Positions 11,360-23,796 of a DNA stretch of 64,000 nt are shown one piece after another. The stretch covers positions 70,611,235 through 70,675,234 of the forward strand of contig OY829326.1 in NCBI GenBank assembly GCA_963691655.1. The letters run 5' to 3'. Each line of letters begins with the position of its first letter. The first letter of the stretch is position 1. Position numbers and translations under genes: made by a program. The notes under the pieces were generated by a model. That model worked only from the letters and a program-made list of their open reading frames with translations. It searched no databases and was not told the DNA's origin. The DNA is from Toxonevra muliebris. Its lineage: Eukaryota > Arthropoda > Insecta > Diptera > Pallopteridae.

Positions 11360-11959
11360 GAATTGATGAAACTAAAACTTTCTGAGAGTTTAGATTGTAA
11401 ATGGAAAAGTAATTTCTTAGTTTTCCCAGGTAGGCGATTTTAAGCGTTTTTTTTTTCATTTTGAAGTTTCTGGTTTAATCTTTGGTCGCGATGGAGTAGA
11501 ATCATTTTACCATCAAAAGGTCTTTCTGGAAGATTTTATTATTTTCATTAAGCTAAATAACTTTCTAAAACATATCATTGACGTATAACCACTTCCAGAT
11601 GGACTGCCGATAATTAGAAAGTCCTATTTTCTCGAACGAACTACATTTTTTTATTTTTTATTGTGTACAGTATTCAAAAGTCATTGAAATTAGAATTTTT
11701 ACTTAAAACGCGCCCTAGCGGTCATTATTGGTAAAAATAAATTGTAGATTCAGATTCTTCGTACCCGAAAACCACCAGAAAGACCTTTTGATGGTAAAAA
11801 TATTTGCATTTAAATGATACTACTTCGCAGCGACCAAAGATTAAACTAGAAACTTAAAAATGAAAAAGAAAAAGTTTAAAATCGCCAACCTGAGAAAACT
11901 GAGAAAACAATTTCCCATTTGCAATCTAAACTTTCAGAAAAACTTTGTTTCATCAATTC
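11360..11959. mobile_element. 600-bp foldback element
   Basis: Two long imperfect inverted arms: 11360-11530 and 11772-11959. The outer ends GAATTGATGAAAC and GTTTCATCAATTC are exact complements, as are ACCATCAAAAGGTCTTTCTGG and its partner near 11775-11795. Spacer is about 240 bp with no ORF. It resembles a foldback MITE; a transcript would form a long hairpin. Confidence 0.65.
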
Positions 11960-12051
11960 CCCAGAAAAAAACGCGAAATGCTCTACAGTGTAATTAATTT
12001 AAATAGTTAAATAACTCGTAGCGTTTTAATGTTTTCTTGGGTTTGTTTACT

Positions 12052-12203
12052 TTTTTTTAATTTTTAACATTTAAATGAGAACAAAATTTTTTACAAAAAC
12101 GATAAACCAATAAAGTATATTATTTTATTAACATTTTTTTAATTTTTAACATTTAAATGACAACAAAATTTCTTACAAAAACGATGAACCAATGAAGTAT
12201 AAT
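12052..12203 (+). repeat. 82-bp tandem duplication
   Basis: Two copies of a roughly 70-bp sequence containing AATTTTTAACATTTAAATGA and ACAAAAACGATRAACCAAT, offset by 82 bp and differing at a handful of positions. Confidence 0.65.
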
Positions 12204-14734
12204 ACATACATTCATAGTCATTTAGGGATAGTTTTTTTTCTTGTTAATTTAGGTACAATTTGAAATTTGGAAATTCCATCACTGATTCATGTCCTAACTC
12301 ATTCGCCTGGTGTAAGCGCGCTAGAGCAGAGCGGCTAGCCGACTGTGTATTAATTTATTTGTTTTCAGATAAGAATTTGGTATGACGCTAATTACTTTGA
12401 CAGAATTGTGAAATCATGTGTAGGGAAATAAAAAATACTCTATCGTTTCAGAGGTAGAGCTCACTAAGTAGAGATTTGGCAAAAATTCGTTTTAGACATC
12501 GCGTTTCGTATTTTAGTCGATATTTATTATAAAAAAAAATAATTTTTAGCCATTCATTCCTGATATACTTATTTGAAGCTGAATGATTTTACTTATTCCA
12601 TTTTTCAAACTTCGACTTCTTTATATTTTAAATTTATATGTAACTTAAAAAGGTTTTTTGTCTGACCTAACCATTTACAAAATTGTCGATTAAGCATTAT
12701 TTTTTCACATTTTTTATCATTTTCTTTGATTGCTATACTACGTAGCATTTGCCACGGGCTCCAAAAAGAAAAAAAAAGAAAAAAAACATAACATAGAAAA
12801 TTTTCTAGCTAGCAACAAATACGTTTACAACATAATGTTATCAAAATTAATTGAGTTCATAGAGCTCATAGTATGGGATAACATAAGGGTTAAAATATTG
12901 TTAAAAAAGTTCACTAAACAGTTTGCAGAAAGAATTATTTTTTAGTTATATTAACATAACAGATGATTTTTAACAAAATTACTGGTACAATTTTTTGAAA
13001 TTTTATTCGTTTTATTATCAGTAGCTGTCACTCCAACTGGAATTATGATTTTATGTTTAAATCATGTTGTTTGAAAATAATTTTTTTTGTCCAAAACTCC
13101 TATAACTGCGTAATTCTTGTAAAAAACCAAAGAAACAGAAAAAAGTTTTCATCCACGAACCCCTATCAAATTTTGAGAAAACGATTGTTGAAGATCCTCT
13201 TATGTGGTTCGATTAGTGCTCCCGTCACTAGTCGCCATTACCACCAGCACCAACCATTTTATTATTATATTTACAATTTTGTTATAATAAAATTATTAGA
13301 CCATCTCTTTTCTCTTTTTTTGTAAATACCACTCTGGTATTTCGTGTTAAATCCTCGAAGAATATTATTCAGGTATATGAGCTTGGATAAATACCGACTC
13401 CTGCTACGAACACATACCCGTTTAATTCAATAAAGAATCACAACCCCTGTGAGAATTCTATGAATTTCAAACGAAAATCTCTGAGCTCTGTTTTTATTTG
13501 CTTCCGCTTTCAGTTTTCCGTACAGCTATTTCCCAACGATTTCGTTCAACGATAAACTTTTACTTTTAGTCAATTTTTAACCATGTGAAGGGATCCCAAA
13601 TATTTAATTATAAATTATCTTGTCTATTATTTAAACTAACCAATAAGTCAGTAACAAGCGAATAAAATTCTTCTCTTTTGAAGTAGGATAAAGTGGGGTA
13701 CCTTTGGCATTTAATTTTCAAAGGCCTGTGACTCCGATAATTATTAATAGATTTTAAAAAATGTTACTGTTTTTAAAACATTGATTTTCTAGATCAAATT
13801 TCAAAAAAATATATTTTTATAAAAACTGCATCACTATTTTTTTTTTGAACTTTTTCCAAAAAACCCATTTTGTCAAAAGTGCCCCAGGCACGGGGCACAA
13901 TTGACAAGGGACACATTTGACAAAGGTTAATAATAGGTTTATATACATATATAAAAATGAAAATATGTGTGTAGTCTCGAAATATCGCCGAAAACTCAGC
14001 ACAGATTTACATAAATTTGAACAATGTTACATGTCTTTGGTCATGGTCATATTCTGAGTTCAAAATTACAAGTGGGAGTAGTACCTCCCATACAAACTAT
14101 ATGCTTTTTTGGTATATTTTGGTATATATCTAGAACCATTTACTGTACAGTACTGAAATTACGCGCAAGAATGCCGATTGACAGGAAAAACTTAGGTGGG
14201 GGCTGGAAAAGTGATTGTGACACCTCCCATATAACATGAGATTTAATTATGGAATATTTTAAGAACCATTTGTGGTACGACTCCAATGAAGCACGAGGAA
14301 CGTTTCTTTAAATCAAATTAAGCTTTTATTTTGCATTTCAACTTTTTGATTCTTACGGCGTGGTCACACTGAAAATGGCAGATCCAAGGGACCCCAATTT
14401 AACCTACATATCTGTGGTTAAAAGAAATAACACCTTAAGTTTAATTTCTTGCCAGTCGATGTTAATAGCTTTGAGTAGAAATATTAAAGAAACTGTTGCA
14501 CTGTTTTAAAAGACTGTATGCTCAAATTAAAGACCGTTCCAAAAACGATATATCATTCTAAAAATTATTTAAAAACTCACATCATTTTAATATTTATAAC
14601 AGAAAATATATGACAAAATATTTTCTATCTTAAGTCGACTTAGGCTACTTTTAATTTGTACCACAGATATGAATGTAAGTGCTAATTTAATGTGCGTTCC
14701 AATTGTGGTTTTAAATACGTATTAAATTTGTATA
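12204..14734. other. No gene; degenerate repeats
   Basis: No recognisable coding sequence. Around 13880-13920 the short words TTGACAA, GTGCCCC and GGGGCAC cluster. Two similar segments sharing CACCTCCCATA and AGAACCATTT occur at 14077-14142 and 14217-14268. These are probably old transposon pieces. Confidence 0.4.
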
Positions 14735-15571
14735 CAGGGTGATTCTAATTGTTTATGGGGTTTTGACCACATATTTCTTAGCTCAAGAGGAGTAAAAAAA
14801 ATGTATGGCCACATTTCTAGATTCAGCTATTTTTTAAGTGGACACACGACAAAAAAAGAATTCCAAATTCGTTTTTTGTCAGATTATAAGTTTAGAGAAG
14901 AAGAAAAATGTTTACACAAAACACCCACGTTTTGTGTAAATAAAAATGTTGCCTTTCAATTGGATTTGGACCCCACAGTTTATATAACAATTATGGATAA
15001 TTGGAGGAATGGCAATGAGTTACTCTCCTGACTTCATTATTTTACTTTTTCATTTAATAAATATTACAAGAGCAGATGCCAAAAACAAAATCCAAAGTGT
15101 CTAAAAAAAAATTTCTTAAATTTATCCTGTTTTTTTTACAACCTTGTGTTTAAGGGTTGGTAGTTTCTTTCTTAATTTCAGACACATTTCAACGAAATGT
15201 TAAATTTGACTGGAATGCACTCTCGTATGTCCGCATTATAAAAGAAGTATATTAAATTTAACAGTAAATTGTTTTTATTATGGACGGTATACAAATGACC
15301 ATATCTGTTATTAATAATATAAGTAATTGAATTATTAATTTGAAAAAGGAAGAATATTATATAAAATACAGCTATTTTGTTCTATTTCCATGAGCGTAAA
15401 AAAGGTACTGAATAGGTCACGGTGGTACTACGGTACTTTTTAAAACCTAATCGTTAATTTTAACCACGAATAAAACACTTGAATTTAGAAAAGTGCCAAT
15501 ACACTTTTTACTCCTCTTGAGCATAAGGACTATGTGATAAATAAATCCTTATGCAGTTTTTAAGCACCCTG
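14735..15571. mobile_element. 837-bp TIR element (copy 1)
   Basis: Begins CAGGGTGATT and ends in the complement of CAGGGTGCTT. About 45 bp inside each end is the exact inverted motif CTCAAGAGGAGTAAAAA. The internal ORF (14801-15031, 76 codons) matches no family I know. A second, partial and inverted copy lies at 42500-42725, which supports a dispersed family. No clean target duplication is seen. Confidence 0.7.
15385..15447 (+). repeat. Conserved core shared with 42514-42575
   Basis: About 60 bp including CCATGAGCGTAAAAA, GGTACTGAATAGGTCACGG and TAGTACTACGGT-like sequence. It matches the inverted copy at 42514-42575 with few differences, although the flanks of both copies have diverged much more. 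Confidence 0.65.
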
Positions 15572-16569
15572 TGTAAATGAATGAATAAATATGAATCGCA
15601 TTTTGCACATATTTCAAAAGTTTATGTTTTTTTTGTACTACTATTTTTCTATGGCTTCTGCGTTAATAAATGTCTCTGCTTAAAGAATGATGTTCACTGT
15701 TTAATGTTAATGACGTTCAAGTTGAATGTTATTAATTGAAATCGGTTTAAATTCCAGTTGAACTGAAGCCATTCAAAAATGCTATTCAGTATTTGTTTGC
15801 ATATTATACACAAATATATTCACTTGAAATGAAAGAAATTTACTAGGAGAAATTCACTTAAACTTTGATGTTTAGATTCAAACAAAAGCACTGATTTCGA
15901 ATGGTGCTAGAAATTTGTAAATAAAATTAATATAATTTTTTTTCTTCAAGGGGAGAAAAACAATAAATATATCTATGCACCAAGCGATCTCAGTAATTTA
16001 AATTTGAATGTGGGCGTGGTTTTTTTATGCACTAATTTTTTTTTTATATTAATGGCAAACACTTTTTAAACCCGTTTAAAACAAATTTAGCGATGTTATC
16101 CTTTTTGTGTGTATTTTACATTAATTTGAGGTGGATGCTTCACCATTTCACACTTTGAATGAATGTTGTTTGAAGTGAAACTTTGTGACTATCTTTGACT
16201 TCATCACTATGCAAACTGCTCGTGTAAAATTGTAAACCTCAGCTTAAATGTGTAAAAACCTGTTACAGCTGAGGAAACTTTAACAATAGTTTGATATTTT
16301 ACAATATATTGTCATCTTATATTTCTTTTTTTCTTCCATTTTATTTGTTTATTGTTGGTCTTTCATGTTTCTTGTAATTCACCTTCTATTTTTATCCTTA
16401 TCTTTAGCTTCTTTCAATTTTATAGTTAGTTTGTAGTAGGTACAATTAAAATGTAATGTAAATTAATATTCTTATACTTATGCATCTACAAACATACTTG
16501 CATACATATCTTTTCAGCTACATATCTCTCAACATCAACATCTTTCATATAGTAGCTACTTTCTATAAT
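15572..16569. other. No gene recognised
   Basis: AT-rich, no ORF or structured repeat noticed. Confidence 0.45.
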
Positions 16570-17480
16570 ATAATCCCAGTGGAGCGGTGGAGAATTTCAG
16601 GAGTAACGCTCTGTGTTCAACGTTTCAGTAATTTGTGCTCTTGAATTTTGATTTTAAGTAAGCCCAACATGCTTCAATAACTAGTAGCTCCTAACAATGT
16701 GGTGGATTGACAACTCTCACCATTTTTATTATTACTATTGTCAAATAGGCTATAAAGCACTGCGACCAGAATTGATCTTTTGTGCAGCCTTTTGTTGCCA
16801 ACACAAATCTAAATTGAGACTACTAATGAATCTGAGAAGTGTGTTGAGGGTCGAAGGTCGAACCAACGACGTTTAGGAGCGTCCTTCCTTCGAAGCGTGT
16901 CTTCAAGGCAAAATTTCCTACACTATCCAGAGTTTAACGTCTTATTAAGTAGGCTCTAAGCCTACGCCTGCCAGCCCCGGAAAGCTTGACTCTCGCAACT
17001 TCAGTTTCCATAACTTCTGGAGCAGTTGTGGAAATTATAGTGTCCTAGGCGAGTAATGCTCATCCCTAGTGCCAATGCTGCATCGATCTATAACAAGATT
17101 CGATGCTCATCTTCTCATTCTCACCTTCAAAACTGAGACCGAATGTCTCTTTAATTGAAGGGTCCTGGAGTTAAGAATTTACACGAGTTTTCCTCTCTAG
17201 ACCTGCCATATTTGATAAAAGCAGAAACACCTCGTGTGGGATGTATTCTTAAACTTTATATTTTGTTTGTAACCCTTATACATATTGTATTTTTTTATTT
17301 TAAGGATTGTACCAAGCACAAGAGGCTCTAAAGGGATGCTAAGATGGTATCGGCATATCGTCAATAGGTAGCGTAATAATCATTCTAGGGTAAAGTATGA
17401 CCCACTGAACTCATTTCCTTCACTGACCTCAATGATGATTTAGCCTGTGCAAAGTAAGCTTCTTTTCGTACATGTATGTT
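16570..17480. other. GC-elevated block of unknown origin
   Basis: Clearly less AT-rich than its surroundings, with stretches such as CCTGCCAGCCCCGGAAAGC. I find no open frame or domain. It could be a decayed LINE or LTR element body; unassigned. Confidence 0.3.
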
Positions 17481-18880
17481 CATGTTTATCCTCAACAATG
17501 AGGATACAGGCACCTGTGAATGTGGTGCACTTGCAACTATTTACACACAAGCCAAGTTTTATTATAGTGGTCTCTTGTGAACCATAAAAGTCTAGAAAGC
17601 CAGGCCATCATTTTGGGATTTATGGTGTATATTCTTCAGCAAGTCTAAACTGAGCAAGTGACCTTATAAACCCGTGATTTTAACGTACGCCCCCGTATTT
17701 TATGGTCCCAAATCGAAAAGTAATTGATGAAAAAGCCACGAAGGTCGTGTAAAGCCAGTGCAAAGTTTTTTTTGTTATTGATAGGAAAATCTCAACAGAA
17801 TTAAATACAGGTAAATTATTGCCGGTTATTCGAAAAATCACCAGAGAATATGAGTTCGATTGTCCCTAAAAAGCCATGTCCTTCATTCTCATTTGAACGA
17901 CAAAGATTTAAACTACAAAAGTTTTGGGATGAGGGTAAAAATAAACTAAAAAAACATTATGTTTTGTCTCTGCCTTTCTCCTTTTAAGAAGAAAACTAAA
18001 ATGGCAAAATTTTGTACAGAAAGCTTTAATCTTTTAATCAGCTTTTAAATGAGAAAAGCGCAATTAGAATCTGTTTAATTTTGGTGTGCAAAAAAATCTT
18101 ACCACTGGGTTTAAATTGACATCACTGACTACTCGACTACTTACGATCTCCAACCGTCAATAGAAGCGCTTAGTTATGGAACCAAGTTACACAATTTTTT
18201 ACGTTGCATCCATGTTTTTATGTTTTTTTTTTCTTTCAACGGTTGTAATTTAATTCAAGCGCATATTTCTTACATACAAAAAAAAAAAAAAAAAAAAGAG
18301 ACCAATCTCAGAAAGCTACAAAATAATTAGAATAGTTTTGTCTAAGATTTCAGTTTTTTGCATATACATACTTAGATAGTTGTTCTCTTTATAAGGCATC
18401 ATCAATTGTAAAAGAAGGAAGCCACTCACCACACCACAATAGTTTTATCATAATATTACCATAACACCATAATAGTTATTGCTATTATTTTTAGTGATAT
18501 ATTTATAAAAAAAATATTCATACAAACATACATACATATTTGAGACATCTTCTTTGTGCGCTACTTAATTGTAGTCTGGGATGGGAAGATGTCATTGGTA
18601 TCATTTACACAATTGCGGATTACAAAAAGAAAAAGAAAAAATATAAAACGGTGAAATGCATCAATTCCGTTGCTGGTGTCGATTTCCTGTTGAATGGCAT
18701 TTTCATTCACAACATCGCAAGATGTAGAATAGCTACACAAAAGTTGGTATTTATTTATCTATGTACATAAATTTATAAACTAGTTAAAAACATAAAATAC
18801 AATCTAAAAAGTTTAAAATATCAGCTAAATTCCAAAAATATTCAAACGATATTCTTAATTATTTTAAATTAAATTATTGT
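17481..18880. other. No gene; poly(A) run
   Basis: Contains an uninterrupted A-run of about 19 at 18279-18297 and no coding signal. The short ORF at 18540-18770 has no family features. Confidence 0.4.
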
Positions 18881-18960
18881 GGTCACCGTGGCGTAGTGTT
18901 TATTACTCTGGACTGCTTCGCGGATGCCCAGGTTCAATGCTTGACACAATCGAAAATGGG
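18881..18960 (+). repeat. tRNA-derived SINE-like head
   Basis: GTGGCGTAGTGTTTATT resembles a pol III A box and CAGGTTCAATGC, about 35 nt later, a B box (consensus GGTTCGANNCC). The sequence cannot fold as a functional tRNA, so a decayed SINE head is the likelier reading. Confidence 0.4.
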
Positions 18961-19484
18961 AACCATCGGAACTTAGTGAGCTGGATTTGGGTCCAATAAA
19001 TCATGCGTCGATCAAACAAATCATTGCACGGTAGAGAAATAGGCGACCAATCTAATTGAAGCCCAATACGGCGGACTCAACTGTAAGGTAAGACTAATAG
19101 CTCTTTTTAATCTGCGTTCGACTAAGTATTTGGCATACGCCAAGGTAGCTTAATATCACCATTAATCGCTTTTATAGACCTGCTCTCAGAGAACAATTTA
19201 ATCGAGCGCCTTGAACACTAACTACGCAGACGATGCCATCTAACCATTCCAATGTGCAGCTCAAGCTAGGAGCCCAAAAAGGGTGGGTCTAAAAACTTTC
19301 AGAGGGCCTATCGCTCTCCGCCTTTGTCTCTGCACGGAGTGAAGGATTCACTTTGGGCAGTTACAAATATCAGCGAACTGTCACGTGTATGAATTTGTCA
19401 ATAAAGTTTATGAAAATAAAGCAAAATACTATAAAACAAAGGCACAAATTTATCATATAATTTTGATATAAGTTTAATAAATAA
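18961..19484. other. No gene recognised
   Basis: Moderately GC sequence following the SINE-like head; may be the SINE body or other repeat. No ORF support. Confidence 0.35.
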
Positions 19485-19870
19485 AGAGTGATTTTATTGC
19501 TGTTTGGTTTTTCAGTATATAAAGTCGAGCATGTTTGATTTAGCATTACCATTTCACTTAAATTTTAGCTCGTTCAAGAACTGACTCTGGGTGACCTGCT
19601 ACAGCGTCATGTTTTCGGTGAGTGGCCTTAGGGAAACCTGAAGACTCGTTTTTTTTTACACCGAAGAGTTCTGTTAAGCGACAAAGCTCATTTCTGGTTG
19701 GATGGGTATGTTAATAAACAAAATTGTCGAATTTGGTTTAACGAGCAGCCAGAGCCAATACAAGAGCCGCCAATGCATCAAGCAAAATGGTGTGCAATTT
19801 GCTGTGATTTATGTGCCCGCGGAATCATAGGCCCGTATTTCTTTAACGATAACAATAGCCACAGCGTACT
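19485..19870 (+). pseudogene. Mariner-like transposase remnant, copy A
   Basis: Frame from about 19686 reads KAHFWLDGYVNKQNCRIWFN and then GIIGPYFFNDN, a signature block of a Tc1/mariner-superfamily transposase around the first catalytic Asp. It is preceded by LVQELTLGDLLQR in another frame. The 5' sequence GATTTTATTGCTGTTTGG at 19490-19507 matches copy B (48760) and, less closely, copy C (58040). The N-terminal DNA-binding domain is absent here because the 5' region joins directly to LVQEL. The C-terminal third is also missing. Confidence 0.75.
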
Positions 19871-20754
19871 ATCAATAGTGCTAGCTATCTAGCTAGCGAA
19901 AGAAGTCGACACAATAGAATCTTGTGTGGAGTTTTGGCATGTAAGAGGGGGAGCACAAGAACTTGTTGCGATGAACTAATTGTGAAAAATGGCTGCACGC
20001 AAGATGCTTTCTTTTGGGATGCAAGTTGTATTGATTGCGGGAGAAACTTTTCGAAAAACGTTCCAGATTGTTTTTCAAACTATTTTTCAGTTATTCTTAA
20101 TGCTTTCAAGAATTGTTCCAATTGTTCTCAAAAATTATTTTTATTGTCCTTAAAAATGCTTTTGATTAACCCCTTGTGGACCAAGACCCGAAGGCGATGA
20201 ATAATTTATAATAAAAAAACTACTAAGTTGAAAATTTTGCAAAGATCTACAAAGATATTAGTTCTAACTGGTATTCCTTAGTACTTTTGGGTCAGAAAGA
20301 AGCGAAAACTAAGAAATTTTAGAATTATGGTATATTCTAACGTAACTACGGCCTAAAATTATACAAATATTTTGCTTAAAGATTTTATGAGCCGATAACG
20401 GTAATGGTACTTTTATGTACCGTCGGTCTTCAAAGGATTACAAAAATTACCTGATTTACAGTTCTTATATATAAATTTCAGAGCACATTTTTCTCATTTT
20501 ATAGAAGATAAAAGGCATTCCGTCTCGCAAGATTTCATCTTTCCCCGAATCACTAACTTTTTATTTTTAATTCGGAAAAATATGATAAAATTATAAAACA
20601 CGAAACCGCACCGCGTACTTATAAACAACGGTTCAATTTGTTTTTTTTTTTGGTTTTTTTTTTGCAATTACCTTTAAATTTTCGATGATTTAAAAAAAAG
20701 GATTTTTTCTCTCTCCCGGAATTACCCTAAATAATTTTTAACAAATAAATGGTA
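19871..20754. other. No gene recognised
   Basis: Includes the near-palindrome GCTAGCTATCTAGCTAGC at 19880-19897. ORFs at 19893-20200 have no recognisable features. Confidence 0.4.
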
Positions 20755-20760
20755 CAGTAA

Positions 20761-20853
20761 GGAAGAGGAGAGGAGTTATGGAGGCGTTGAGGAGGGGGAG
20801 GGGAGCTGGGGAAGGGGAAGTTTAGGGGGGAGTGGGGGTGGAGGGTCAGGGGT
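20761..20853 (+). repeat. Purine tract with G-runs (quadruplex candidate)
   Basis: Almost pure G/A for over 90 nt in an AT-rich setting, with at least seven runs of three or more G between 20790 and 20853 separated by short loops. C-runs follow on the same strand (20858-20889). It satisfies the usual four-run G-quadruplex pattern several times over. Confidence 0.7.
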
Positions 20854-20989
20854 ATTTAACCCCAAATCCTCTCCCCTTTCCTATGCCCCTTAGATCCGTT
20901 ATTACTCCTACGTAAGATTACACAGTCCCATAATTTTGTTTTTAATATATTCGCATCTATCGCCCTGCCACAGCTTCTTCCCCTAATTT

Positions 20990-21309
20990 TGATACGCCCA
21001 TGAGTAGGCCCACATTTGAGAATTGGTTCGGTGTGGAACAAGTAAGTCTCCACATCAAATTTTATTAATTTAACTCTATATGATATTCAAAGATATTGGA
21101 TTCTTGCGAAAATACTACGCCCACTTTGAGATACGGTCGAATTTTATAACCCACAACTTGACATACACACTAATGCATCTCTACACCAAATTTCGCTAAG
21201 ATCGGACAAACGGTATAAAATTGCATAAGGAAAATACATAGATTTGGACAAAAATTTTTTTATTTACCCATTGTATTTACCCATACATACATAAATTTTT
21301 TTTATATGT
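20990..21309. other. No gene recognised
   Basis: Unassigned sequence of LTR-like flavour (for example CCAAATTTCGCTAAGATCGG), but no inverted TG/CA ends or coding sequence identified. Confidence 0.3.
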
Positions 21310-21727
21310 ATGGGACATTCTCTGTCCTTTCTCACGTGTCCCAAGTCATCAGAAAACTTCCCAAAAAACTTATTTTTCATTCCTTAATTGGCTGTAACAT
21401 ACTTTTAGCTTTACCCAGAAACAACGACATGAACTTAGTAAGTCTCTGTTTCCTTTGCGGTGCTTAATTAGAGTGAAAACAAAATTGATAATGAAGAATA
21501 AGTTTTTTGAGAAGTTTTCTGATGACTTGGGACACGTGAGACACGAAAAAGTGTTTTTCTGGATTTTTCATTTTTTGAGGTTAGGGACGACACGTAACAT
21601 TCCCCGTGGAAAATAATATTAGATTCATGTTTATTAACTGAAATTATACAAAAATTGGCTTTTCCCGTCGTTTTATTATGACTTAGGTAACAAACAGTAA
21701 GACCCGCTGACAGAGAATGTCCCATAT
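21310..21727. mobile_element. Asymmetric foldback element
   Basis: The left arm at 21310-21385 carries TGGGACATTCTCTGTC, then CACGTGTCCCAAGTCATCAG. The inverse of the inner part is at 21497-21538 and the inverse of the outer part (GACAGAGAATGTCCCATA) at 21709-21726. About 170 bp separates the two right-hand blocks, as if the right arm was split by an insertion. No ORF. Confidence 0.65.
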
Positions 21728-22379
21728 ATTTTCCTTAAACACCAAATTTACCTTTTGCATCAAAATAAACTTCAAATTTAAGATAATTTCCTATAAATTT
21801 TGCTGATCCGACTTACATACATCATCGATCCGACTTATATGAACACTAAATTTTTCGATCCGAATTACATGCAATCCAATTTTTTCGGGGTGATGTTACC
21901 TTTTTTTTTTGGTACTTAACAACTTTAAAAGAGGAAGAAATATGCTTTAATTTTGTACTAAAACATTTTTTTTACATAAATCTGTAATCCTTATATTTAC
22001 CGCTCAAAGTTTCCCTCGCAAAAATCGATCCGAAGTACCCTCATTTACGTTAATTAAAATATCTATAGTTTATTTTCGACTATGATTATGCGCCAATACC
22101 TTAAGCAAAAACTGAAGTGAAAGTTTCCATGCATGCATCCATTTATGTATGTAAATTCCACGTTTATACAAATAAGTTTGCCCTGAACTAAGTGCTTAAT
22201 TTCATAGACTAAGCGTTTCCAATTTTCCTTCAAAATCTATTCTACCCGTTTTTTAAATGAGTCCAATTTACGTTAAACAAACAAACAGACAACATACAGA
22301 CGAATAAATACACGTACATAGACATGATAAATAAGTCCAATTCAAAAGTATTTAAAAGAGCTTAATATGTAAGCGGCAC
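21728..22379. other. GATCCGA motif cluster, no gene
   Basis: GATCCGA occurs four times between 21804 and 22034, mostly within TCGATCCGAMTTACAT-like contexts. No coding signal. Confidence 0.4.
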
Positions 22380-23480
22380 AAAGTCCACACACACACATGT
22401 ATACAAACCTATACATATTTACATATTCATGAATGAACATGCATAAAAATACAGCCGCCGCGCAATGCAACAGACACACACTCATGCGAACAAAACGGAT
22501 AACTTTCAAACATATGTATTTGTGCGTGTATTTGTATGAATGTAAAATTAACGCATTGCATTTCAGATTGCATACACACACTTACATGCCACTCCTTCAA
22601 ACTCCACGCAACTGCTGCTGCCGCTATCGTTGCCGTTGCTGTTACTGTTGGTATCGATGCTGTCAATCTACGCTGCCACGCCTACATACATAAACACTCA
22701 CATCCAGCACTTACACATACATATGTACATGTTGTTGTTGTTTGTATTCTGTTTGAAATTCCAATTGAAAATTTCAATTAAGTTCGTGCTTGTTGTGCTC
22801 AATGAGGCAAAATGTAGATTGTCATGTTGATGATCATGCCTGATGCTTGCCTTGCCTTCCTGGCTGTTTGCTCCATATTTCTACTTCCTGCTTGCAGCTG
22901 GCTTTTGTTTTATAGCCGCATAATAAAGCTGCAGAGCATCTTGTTCTTCTATGCTCTGCTCAAATTCCTCCTACACCACTCTTATTTTCTACAATACTTA
23001 TATCCTCTTTTACAATCTACCCTTTTACCATCTTTCCTTCTCTTTACTGCTATGCTGTATCCTGTTATGCATTTACTTTACTGTGTATGTCGGTGGCATT
23101 GATGTTGTTGTTGTTTTTTGTGTTAGTGTCGTCGTCTGTTGTTGTTTCATCGATGTTAGTTGATGCTGCCGCAGGTTTGTTTACGCATTAAATCAAACTG
23201 CATTTGATGTGCTCTTCTGCAATATGCATACATACATACATATGTGTACATGTCAGTATGCACATGTATGCGTGCGCTTGTGTATGTGACATCTCCCCCA
23301 CCATTTCATTTGAAAATTCAAAAATTTTTTATGCTGCTTAGATTTTTGAGTGATGCGCTCCATTTCCGTTTGAACATTTTTGCATACATTTCCGTTTTAC
23401 TTTTCCCATTTTCCTTTCCCTTTTTCGTATTTCTTTATTTTTGCTTTTTTGTTTTTCGTTGCAATATGTTTCCTTGAAGT
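22380..23480. repeat. Simple-repeat-rich DNA (CA/TACATA, TGC/TTG)
   Basis: Clusters of ACACAC, ATACATACATATGTACAT and GCTGCTGCC/TTGTTG trinucleotides. All overlapping open frames here are compositional artefacts. This is typical dipteran intergenic or intronic DNA. Confidence 0.6.
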
Positions 23481-23724
23481 TTATCTCAATTTGAGATGCA
23501 TTTGCATGTAGCACTACTTTGATTTTTGTTGAAATTGTATTATATGTATATGTTGAAAATTGTTGGTAGAACTTTGTAAAATAATAAAATTTTATAAAAA
23601 TCTTTTTGCAGCATTATTTTTGCTTTTCACGAACGGAAGTGGCCTACAGTTGATGTGTGCCGAATACGACTGCCGAGGTAAAAGTTTACTATCCCTAGTT
23701 TTTGGTTTTTTCTAATATTTTGTT

Positions 23725-23796
23725 CTGAGCGGGGAATCGAACCCTAATCTTTCGTGTCGTAGTCCACGCATTTAGCGCTTATGTCAAGGCGGCCGA
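23725..23796 (-). repeat. tRNA-derived SINE head
   Basis: On the - strand a tRNA-like order is seen: GCCGCCTTGACATAAGCGCT (A-box region), GTGGACTACGACACGAAAG (anticodon-arm-like), then GGGTTCGATTCCCCGCTC, an exact B-box match. The acceptor ends do not pair, so it is not a working tRNA. The SINE body would extend to about 23600. Confidence 0.6.

Noticed and set aside
14801..15031. 76-codon ORF inside the 837-bp TIR element
   Set aside because: Fairly protein-like, but no similarity I can name, and too short for a transposase; left as an unrecognised part of the element.
18881..18960. Functional tRNA gene
   Set aside because: A- and B-box-like words only; acceptor, D and anticodon stems do not pair.
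22433..23477. Several overlapping open frames on both strands
   Set aside because: They follow CA, TACATA and TGC/TTG simple repeats and carry no domain.
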